Part shown: in pieces, positions 58,298 through 64,000 of the stretch
Layout of the letters: the number at the start of each line of letters is the position of its first letter
Position numbering within the stretch: the first letter of the stretch is position 1
From: Paenibacillus sp. JDR-2
Lineage (GTDB): Bacteria > Bacillota > Bacilli > Paenibacillales > Paenibacillaceae
Direction of reading: 5' to 3'
NCBI RefSeq assembly: GCF_000023585.1
Contig: NC_012914.1
Location: 5,897,501 to 5,961,500 of the forward strand
Length of the DNA stretch: 64,000 nucleotides
Made by a program: the position numbers and the translations under genes
The notes under the pieces: model-generated
Seen by the model: the letters and a program-made list of their open reading frames with translations, nothing else
Databases searched by the model: none
What the model was told of the DNA's origin: nothing

Positions 58298-58660
58298 ATG
58301 ATGAATACTACGCTGAGCGGCCGAAATGTCTACGAGGATTTCGAACTGGAATCGGATGTGCTTTACTTCAAGCTTGGTACTCTTGGTCTAGTCAGCTTCC
58401 ACGGCAGAAACTACAACATAAAGAAGAGAATGACTGCCGAACAGATCCAGCAGCTCACCGCAAATAGCAGTTTCTATCCGGTGAATACGAATTGCTACAT
58501 TAATATCGGCAAGATCAAGTCCATTGCCGGCGGCGTCGTATACTTTGGCTCGGAATATCACGAGACGAAGCAAGTACCGGTACCTAGGCGCAAACAATAC
58601 GTGCTGCAGCAGCTATTCACTCAACGCACGATTAACAACGAACTGCGCATAACACCATAA
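58298..58660 (+). CDS. stand-alone LytTR DNA-binding protein
   Basis: Regulator of 120 residues, almost entirely a LytTR domain (about 15-112; LGLVSFHGRNYNIKKRMTAEQIQQL ... FYPVNTNCYINIGKIKSI ... KQVPVPRRKQYVLQQLF). No receiver domain is present, so it is not a standard response regulator. Such solitary LytTR proteins control surface, competence or metabolic genes. TAAGGGGGAATC precedes the start. The cre site makes it carbon-regulated. Target unknown. Confidence 0.87.
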   Translation: MMNTTLSGRNVYEDFELESDVLYFKLGTLGLVSFHGRNYNIKKRMTAEQIQQLTANSSFYPVNTNCYINIGKIKSIAGGVVYFGSEYHETKQVPVPRRKQYVLQQLFTQRTINNELRITP

Positions 58661-58676
58661 GCTCTGCCTGTACGGA

Positions 58677-58712
58677 CAACCGCCGCATTCCAGCCCTGGA
58701 ATGCGGCGGTTG
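58677..58712 (+). terminator. intrinsic terminator after the LytTR gene
   Basis: CAACCGCCGCATTCCA pairs perfectly with TGGAATGCGGCGGTTG around GCCC. The T-tail is weak (TCTGTTC), but the 16-bp stem is strong. Confidence 0.8.
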
Positions 58713-58770
58713 TCTGTTCAAGTTCATCCTGTTATTCTAATGGAAGGTTGATTATAAGGAGGCATTATCA

Positions 58771-59775
58771 ATGAGCACGCAAGGAAAAGCATTTGAGGAA
58801 CAATATAAAGGCGAGCCTGCGGTATGGCTGCAATGGGGCTCCTACGAAGCTGCCGTACTTCCTCGCGTTGGCGCGAATCTGATCGCATTCCGCGACACAA
58901 GCAAAGGCTATCATATTCTCCGCGAGCCAGCCGAGCAAGAAATGGAAGCGTTTAAAGCGAACCCCGGCATTCACGGGATTCCGGTATTGTTCCCGCCGAA
59001 CCGTTATGAAGACGGCACCTTCGACTTTAACGGCAAAACGTATACATTCCCTATCAACGAACCTAAGACAGGCAACCATCTTCACGGCTTTGCCCATACG
59101 GCGGTCTGGACGGTTGAAGACTACGGCGTCAACAAAACGGAAAGCTACGTATCCCTGAAGCTGTCAGTGGACGAGAAGCATCCGATCTTCGAATACCTGC
59201 CGCATGCGTTTACCCTTCGTCTGCGTTACGCCTTGAACGATACCGGACTTCTTCAGCATATTTCCGTACATAATGAAGGTCAAGACGCCATGCCTTGCAT
59301 GGTTGCCTTCCATACTGCGGTTAACGCGCCATTCGCGCCAAACAGCACGCCGGAAGACTGCTCCTTCACGATGACGATCGGCAAGCGTTGGGAAATGAGC
59401 GAGCGTATGCTGCCTACCGGCCAGTTCCTTCCGCTCTCCGAAGGCGAGCAGGCTATTCAAACAACAGGCGTCCCTACTTATTGGGAAGCTATGGACAACC
59501 ACTATACGGCAGAACCGCGCAACGGCCGCAATCAAATGGTGCTGACGGATTCGCGCGAGCAGGTTGCTCTCGTCTATGACGCGGGTACGGCCTTCAAGCA
59601 ATGGATGGTATGGAACAATAACGCGACGAAAGGCTTCTTCTGCCCTGAGCCGCAGCTTAACCTGGTTAATGCGCCAAACGTTGACCTGCCGGCCGATGAG
59701 ATTGGTCTCGTCAGTCTGGAGCCGGGCGGCATTTGGGAGAACTCGAGCCGTTTCTACTTGCGATCGGTGAAATAA
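58771..59775 (+). CDS. aldose 1-epimerase (GalM-type mutarotase)
   Basis: Interconverts alpha and beta anomers of hexoses; 334 residues. The galactose-mutarotase fold is supported by NRYEDGTFDFNGKTYTFPINE, HLHGFAHTAVW with the conserved His, and FHTAVNAPFAP with the second His. The C-terminal Glu in the FFCPEPQLNLVNAPN block may be the base. AAGGAGG precedes the ATG. It is a single gene bounded by terminators. Confidence 0.9.
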   Translation: MSTQGKAFEEQYKGEPAVWLQWGSYEAAVLPRVGANLIAFRDTSKGYHILREPAEQEMEAFKANPGIHGIPVLFPPNRYEDGTFDFNGKTYTFPINEPKTGNHLHGFAHTAVWTVEDYGVNKTESYVSLKLSVDEKHPIFEYLPHAFTLRLRYALNDTGLLQHISVHNEGQDAMPCMVAFHTAVNAPFAPNSTPEDCSFTMTIGKRWEMSERMLPTGQFLPLSEGEQAIQTTGVPTYWEAMDNHYTAEPRNGRNQMVLTDSREQVALVYDAGTAFKQWMVWNNNATKGFFCPEPQLNLVNAPNVDLPADEIGLVSLEPGGIWENSSRFYLRSVK

Positions 59776-59781
59776 AAAATA

Positions 59782-59816
59782 TAGCAGCCCCGGAGCACTT
59801 CCGGGGCTGCTACTTT
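59782..59816. terminator. bidirectional terminator between the epimerase and SUFU genes
   Basis: TAGCAGCCCCGG pairs with CCGGGGCTGCTA around AGCACTT; a poly-A stretch precedes it and a T-rich stretch follows, serving both convergent genes. Confidence 0.85.
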
Positions 59817-59829
59817 ATTAATCCGCGCT

Positions 59830-60486
59830 TTAAAATAGGCCAAAAAGCTTTTTGCACGCGTTTTTACGGTTAACCGAAACGATATCGTCTGTCCCGATTT
59901 TGTTTAGTTTGCCGATCAAAGCTTCTTCGCCATGCTTCAGCTTATAGTCCATCTCTTCCTGATAAATCGGAATCAACGAAAAGAAGTGGACGACTTTATC
60001 TTCAAGCTCCAGGTTGAAGAATTCCCTTTTATCCTCTACTTCGGGCAGGGTTAATAGCATTCCCCGAAATTTCGCATCCTCGCTATAGGGTTGGGCCGGA
60101 TGCCCATTCGCAAGACTATGCCCCATAAACAGCCAGGTTTTATGCTCATGTGGAAATCTGGCCAACGTCTTCAGCGCACGGACCGGCCAATAATGACGCT
60201 CATCCTTAAAGTCTTCATTCGAAAGCTTCCAGCTTGGAGGCAAAGAAATCATTAATTCCGCATAACGGTACTCTTCCGCACCAGAGGGCACATTCATAGG
60301 CAAGCTGCTCATTCCGTAAGTAACAAGCGTAAAGCAGTTCCGTTTTTTCGTTGGCGCTGCGACAATAACATCAAGCTGCAATTCGCCAGACACGATCTCC
60401 CTGAATACGCCATGAATTGGACCTATATATTTTTCTACATGATTTTGAAGCTTTTCAAAGTTCCCCACCGATACCGACTGTACCAC
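59830..60486 (-). CDS. Suppressor-of-fused (SUFU)-domain protein
   Basis: Soluble protein of 218 residues of the bacterial SUFU family: LDVIVAAPTKKRNCFTLVTYGMSSLPMNVP, YRYAELMISLPPSW, YWPVRALKTLARFPHEHKTWLFMGHSLAN and FFSLIPIYQEEMDYKLKHG are diagnostic. In bacteria these occur widely as immunity proteins for polymorphic toxins and as orphan genes. No toxin gene is adjacent here, so it is an orphan. GTG start with GGAGGCGG upstream. Confidence 0.88.
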   Translation of the reverse strand: MVQSVSVGNFEKLQNHVEKYIGPIHGVFREIVSGELQLDVIVAAPTKKRNCFTLVTYGMSSLPMNVPSGAEEYRYAELMISLPPSWKLSNEDFKDERHYWPVRALKTLARFPHEHKTWLFMGHSLANGHPAQPYSEDAKFRGMLLTLPEVEDKREFFNLELEDKVVHFFSLIPIYQEEMDYKLKHGEEALIGKLNKIGTDDIVSVNRKNACKKLFGLF

Positions 60487-60650
60487 CTGACCGCCTCCAC
60501 GAGAGTAATTAACTACACAACATTTCCAATATTTTCATCGGCATAATCTCTCTGGTGTTTAACCCCGATTCTAACGAAACGTGAGAACTAGCCAAAATAA
60601 CGATGCTGCGTTTCGTTGGTCAGACAAGACTGTTCCAGCTGCTCCGAAGA

Positions 60651-60685
60651 AAAGGGCTGTCCCGTTAGGAACAGCCCTTTTCTTC
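60651..60685. terminator. terminator of the sbn-type operon
   Basis: AAAGGGCTGT pairs with ACAGCCCTTT; on the minus strand TTTTCTTC follows. It begins directly after the sbnB stop. The 164-bp gap to the SUFU gene also holds AACGAAACG/CGTTTCGTT, a 9-bp inverted repeat of unknown role (60573-60617). Confidence 0.82.
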
Positions 60686-61654
60686 CTATTCCAATTTCAG
60701 ACCCACGCCAAGCCGCTTCGCAGCCTCTGCGTAATACGCCGCTACGGCGACATCAAAGATCGCAAGGCCCATTGGCGTAAATAGCGTTGGTCCCGCAGGT
60801 CGAATGATTCGGTCCAGAGGAATTGCCAGCGCATCGGCCAGTGTTAACGTATCTTCTGCCCGCAAGCCGGCATGCAAATGCAGACGCTCCGTATCCGTAT
60901 CCGCCCGGCATATCTCCTCCCAGCTGTCGACGATGATCGTGCCCACGTTAGACAATGCCTCCAATTGATAATCGCGCAGCGATACATGCATCAGAATCGC
61001 ATCCGGCTTGGCAGGCTCATCAATATAACGCTCCGGCGCAGCCGTGCAAGTAAACACCACGTCCGCTCCCCGGTAAGCTTCCTGCCAGGACGCTGCTTTC
61101 TCGACCGGAATCACAGCCGGAACGCCCTTCAGCCACTCTTCTACCTCAACGTTCCTATGGTCAAAGACGGAAATTCGGCTGATCCGGTCACCCAGTAGGC
61201 CGTTTAACATATGAACATGCATCCGCCCGATTGGCCCCATGCCAATCAACGCCACCTGCAGCGGCCCCTCTCTTTCCGCAACCAGCTTGCGCAGCATCGC
61301 GCCGCTCACCGCTGCTGTCCGGATAGCGCTAATGAGGCTGCCCTGCACCATCGCAACGGGAACGCCGGTGTCCGGGTCATTCAGTATCGTAACGCTGTTT
61401 GCTCTCGGCAATCCGTTCTCTATATTGCCAGGAAAGCTGGCAATCCACTTCAGCCCGGCAGCCCTCACTGGCCGGCTGACAAAAGCAGGCATTGCAATAA
61501 TCCGGTTACGTTCATCTCCGTATTTCAGATAAGGCTTTATCGGCTGCGCGCACTCGCCGGCGGCGTAAGCAGCCACCGCATCTCCAATAAGTTCGGCTAA
61601 TGCCGGCCAGTCAATGCCGATCTTCGCAAGATCCCGTTCATTCAAATAAATCAT
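60686..61654 (-). CDS. sbnB: SbnB-type N-(1-amino-1-carboxy-2-ethyl)-glutamate dehydrogenase
   Basis: NAD-dependent enzyme of 322 residues in the ornithine cyclodeaminase family. SbnB oxidatively splits the SbnA product into 2,3-diaminopropionate and 2-oxoglutarate. YLNERDLAKIGIDWPALAELIGDAVAAYAAGECAQPIKPYL at the start and the Rossmann VALIGMGPIGRMHVHML are visible. Its start shares one base with the sbnA stop (TAATG), and it is the last gene of the operon. The SbnB assignment rests on family plus the adjacent SbnA. Confidence 0.9.
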   Translation of the reverse strand: MIYLNERDLAKIGIDWPALAELIGDAVAAYAAGECAQPIKPYLKYGDERNRIIAMPAFVSRPVRAAGLKWIASFPGNIENGLPRANSVTILNDPDTGVPVAMVQGSLISAIRTAAVSGAMLRKLVAEREGPLQVALIGMGPIGRMHVHMLNGLLGDRISRISVFDHRNVEVEEWLKGVPAVIPVEKAASWQEAYRGADVVFTCTAAPERYIDEPAKPDAILMHVSLRDYQLEALSNVGTIIVDSWEEICRADTDTERLHLHAGLRAEDTLTLADALAIPLDRIIRPAGPTLFTPMGLAIFDVAVAAYYAEAAKRLGVGLKLE

Positions 61655-62652
61655 TAAATGATTCCTCCTTGCTTATGCAGACCGGACGTAAAATCAGCGC
61701 CGAATATCCGCAATACCCACGTATCGTCGTAAACGGTATTCAAATAGCGTTCTCCCCGGTCCGGCAGCAGCACTGCACAGGTTGAGCCGGGCTCGATGAA
61801 TGGACTATATTTTTCAACGGCCGATATCACTCCTCCGGAGGAGCCTCCAGCCAGAATGGATTCCATGCGAACCAGCTTCCGGCAGCCAGCGATACAATCG
61901 CGGTCGTTCACGCGAACAACCTCATGAATACCTTCGTCCGGACAAAGCCCCGGCTTAATGCCTGCCCCAAGTCCGGGCAGCAAACGCGTGACCTTTCCCT
62001 TCTCCCCGCCAAAAATAATACTGCCTTCCGCATCTACCGCAATGACTTTCGTCTGCAGTCCGTTTTCCCGGATGTAATCCACGCAGCCCCGAATCGTTCC
62101 GCAGGTACTAACGCCGCAGAACAAATAGTCCAGCTTCGGAAGATCGGCAGCCATCTCCGCCATCGTTGTCTGCTGATGGGACAAGGCATTATTTTTGTTG
62201 CCATACTGGTTCGGCCAAAAAGCATCCGGCAGCCGCTTCAGCCAGCGGCGAACGCGGGCAAGCCGTGCCGGCACAAATTCTCCCGTCTCCGGATCAGGCT
62301 TCTCGACCAGATCAACTCTCGCGCCATAAGCCTGGAGAACGCGGAGATTCGCTTCCGTTGTTTTGGGATCTACCACGCAAATAAACTTGAAGCCCATCGT
62401 GTTGCATAGCTGCGCAAGCCCTACCGCCAGATTGCCCGAGCTGGACTCTACAATAACGGAGCCGGGTTTGATCCGGCCATCCAATAACGCGGCCTCCAGC
62501 ATAGCCTTTGCTGGACGGTCCTTTACGCTACCGCCGGGATTATGCATCTCCAGCTTCGCGTACACCTCAAAATCGGCATGCTCAAACAATCTCCCCAGCT
62601 TCACCATGGGAGTATTGCCAATCATGGACGCAATATTATCGTAAACGCTCAT
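61654..62652 (-). CDS. sbnA: SbnA-type 2,3-diaminopropionate synthase (cysteine-synthase family)
   Basis: PLP enzyme of 332 residues joining O-phosphoserine and glutamate. The PLP Lys is in the PGGSVKDRPA loop near residue 45; SSSGNLAVGLAQLC and FCGVSTCGTIRGC follow, matching SbnA rather than CysK (STGTT type). It lies between an adenylate-forming enzyme and sbnB with overlapping stop-start codons. The product, 2,3-diaminopropionate, is a building block of siderophores and peptide antibiotics. Confidence 0.9.
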   Translation of the reverse strand: MSVYDNIASMIGNTPMVKLGRLFEHADFEVYAKLEMHNPGGSVKDRPAKAMLEAALLDGRIKPGSVIVESSSGNLAVGLAQLCNTMGFKFICVVDPKTTEANLRVLQAYGARVDLVEKPDPETGEFVPARLARVRRWLKRLPDAFWPNQYGNKNNALSHQQTTMAEMAADLPKLDYLFCGVSTCGTIRGCVDYIRENGLQTKVIAVDAEGSIIFGGEKGKVTRLLPGLGAGIKPGLCPDEGIHEVVRVNDRDCIAGCRKLVRMESILAGGSSGGVISAVEKYSPFIEPGSTCAVLLPDRGERYLNTVYDDTWVLRIFGADFTSGLHKQGGII

Positions 62653-63911
62653 CCACGATCCCTTCCTTCGCTGCTCTGCTGCACAAACAGCTTTTTCTGC
62701 TTAATCGGCTTCTTTCCCGTTCCCTCCGGCGAAGCGGAGTCCGTATCTTCGCCAATAAACAATACATCCATTTGTTCCAGCAGGCCGCCCCGTATCATCG
62801 CGCCGATCGCAGGAATGGTGCTATGCAGCTCATCGCGAACCGCAGTCCGCGCTTCTTCATTTAAGCCATCAGTTGTCGTAATGTTGATCTGCAGCTTATT
62901 GCCGTTCACAAGCACCTTCACCACGGCTTGCCGGACATGCTTGAAGATAGCATTTTCGATGTCGTAAACGCTGATTTTTTCCCCATGCTTCAGCTCCGGG
63001 CCAACCCGCTTCACAATAGCGTCAAAGGTAGTAACCTGCTTGCCTTCCCGCTCCTCCACCCTTAAATTCCGGACGACATCGTAAGTGACGAAACGAAGCG
63101 CCGGGAAACGCCGCCGCACAAGCGAGGTTAACACCAGCAGCTGCTCCCCCGCAGGAAGCCCGACATCGGGCAGGCCTGCCGCAGCCGGTTCCACGCCCTC
63201 GGCTATAATGTCATCCATGCAAACATACCGTTCGATCGACCGGTCATAATAAGCAATCGTTCCGATCTCGATGCTGCCCAGCGTATCCATGATATCCTGC
63301 TCGGTAATGCCAAGACGTTCCGCAACCCGCTGCCGCCACGCGGGCGGTGCCGGCTCCCCAACCAGAATGACGCATTGCACGCCCCAGTTAAAATCCGGAG
63401 GAGCAACGCGAAGCATCCCGTCAAGCAGCGAAGGCATCGTATACAATACATCCGGCCGATACTCCGCAATACGGATCAAATGAGCGGCTGCAGGCAGGCC
63501 AAAAGGAACCGACTCGCATGCAAGGCCTAGTTCTTCGAATATTTGTACCGCCGTAGCTTCCGCATGACCTGTCCCCATATCGCTTAATGCCCGGGAAACC
63601 TCATAGTTTTTGAGGAGCTCCGCAAACATCTCTTTTTTATACTGAATATAAGCTTCCTCGTCGCTTGCATCATAATAGATAGCTTTGCGTTTATTGCCGC
63701 TTGTACCCGAAGTCCGATAGACATTCCAGTCTTGCGGAACGGTCCTTTCGTCACTCTCGTAATAGGGAAGCAATCTGTCCTGCGTGAGAAGCGGAACATC
63801 CTCCCAATTGAAGTCCTTATTATCCCCGGTCATCTCTTTATACCAAGGATACAGCTGTCTCACTTCCTCCCATTTGGCGCGTAGAGAAGGTAAATTCATA
63901 GAAATAGGCAT
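62649..63911 (-). CDS. PaaK-like adenylate-forming enzyme
   Basis: ATP-dependent adenylating enzyme of 420 residues in the phenylacetate-CoA ligase group. VYRTSGTSGNKRKAIYYD is the ATP P-loop, and FVTYDVVRNLRVEER the A8-like hinge, with a C-terminal subdomain ending near 370 and a Ser/Glu/Lys-rich tail. ATG 63911 is preceded by GGAGG. It is the first gene of an operon with sbnA and sbnB (4-bp overlap with sbnA), so it probably activates diaminopropionate or its coupling partner. No carrier protein or NRPS is visible in the window. Confidence 0.88.
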   Translation of the reverse strand: MPISMNLPSLRAKWEEVRQLYPWYKEMTGDNKDFNWEDVPLLTQDRLLPYYESDERTVPQDWNVYRTSGTSGNKRKAIYYDASDEEAYIQYKKEMFAELLKNYEVSRALSDMGTGHAEATAVQIFEELGLACESVPFGLPAAAHLIRIAEYRPDVLYTMPSLLDGMLRVAPPDFNWGVQCVILVGEPAPPAWRQRVAERLGITEQDIMDTLGSIEIGTIAYYDRSIERYVCMDDIIAEGVEPAAAGLPDVGLPAGEQLLVLTSLVRRRFPALRFVTYDVVRNLRVEEREGKQVTTFDAIVKRVGPELKHGEKISVYDIENAIFKHVRQAVVKVLVNGNKLQINITTTDGLNEEARTAVRDELHSTIPAIGAMIRGGLLEQMDVLFIGEDTDSASPEGTGKKPIKQKKLFVQQSSEGRDRG

Positions 63912-64000
63912 GAAGCATCCTCCATTTCAGTCGATCATTCTACCATCCTATGCGCCCCAAAAGAGAATCGCCCCGCATAAAGCCCACTCGAAGCAGAAAA

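Noticed and set aside
59830..60486. Immunity gene of a polymorphic toxin system
   Set aside because: SUFU proteins can be immunity proteins, but no toxin or LXG/RHS gene lies nearby, so only an orphan SUFU protein is supported.

Overview
The window looks like chromosomal DNA of a Paenibacillus-type Bacillota. Protein families are Bacillus-like (bacilliredoxin, KinB-like kinase, XylR/XylAB, PBSX-type tail genes, SLH surface proteins), ribosome-binding sites are strong AGGAGG types, GC is intermediate, and cre, Fur, XylR and GlnR/TnrA sites match the Bacillus consensus forms. No tRNA, rRNA, CRISPR array, transposase or integrase was seen. The species call is inference.

Layout. 1-3.7 kb: iron-siderophore uptake, with a Btr-like AraC regulator, a lipoprotein binding protein and a permease cut by the left edge; two Fur boxes. 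3.9-6.8 kb: GH2 glycosidase plus a Gfo/Idh/MocA dehydrogenase. 6.9-10.8 kb: WYL regulator, a small ORF, an EamA transporter behind a structured terminator leader, a hydrolase and KDPG aldolase. 10.8-21.3 kb: housekeeping and regulatory genes (mutY, two-domain AraC, cytochrome c lipoprotein, acpS, nadE, bacilliredoxin, DUF3905, KinB-like kinase, lipase-like hydrolase, BaiN-like flavoprotein, PAS-HTH regulator).

21.4-25.2 kb is the most coherent unusual unit. A short TnrA-like regulator and tatC are divergent from a Tat-exported flavin amine oxidase, an exported RidA-like protein and tatA. Each arm carries a perfect 17-bp GlnR/TnrA box. I read it as a nitrogen-controlled extracytoplasmic amine-oxidation module with its own TatA-TatC translocase.

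25.4-46.0 kb: the xylose locus xylB-xylA / xylR is split by about 16 kb of phage tail genes. Order follows PBSX (xpf, then xkdK-M-N-O-P-Q-R-S-T-U, fibres, xhlA, holin, endolysin), but terminase, portal and capsid genes are absent, so it resembles a contractile tailocin. Identical palindromic XylR operators lie on both sides. The chaperone gene ends in a classic -1 slippery site that fuses it to a 55-residue extension. The switch region holds operator repeats, and a second small regulator has LexA-like boxes.

46.1-53.8 kb: an SLH-domain surface protein overlaps a 2171-residue secreted protein with PKD/Ig-like, propeller-like and laminin-G-like regions. 54-60.5 kb: cytoplasmic GH5 glycosidase, Fsr-type efflux, 6-phosphogluconolactonase, a LytTR regulator with a perfect cre site, an aldose epimerase and a SUFU-domain protein. 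60.7-63.9 kb: an overlapping operon of an adenylate-forming enzyme with sbnA and sbnB, making 2,3-diaminopropionate for an unseen product.

Several start sites were moved downstream of the longest possible start because a Shine-Dalgarno sequence, or an overlap with the preceding stop codon, supports the shorter form.
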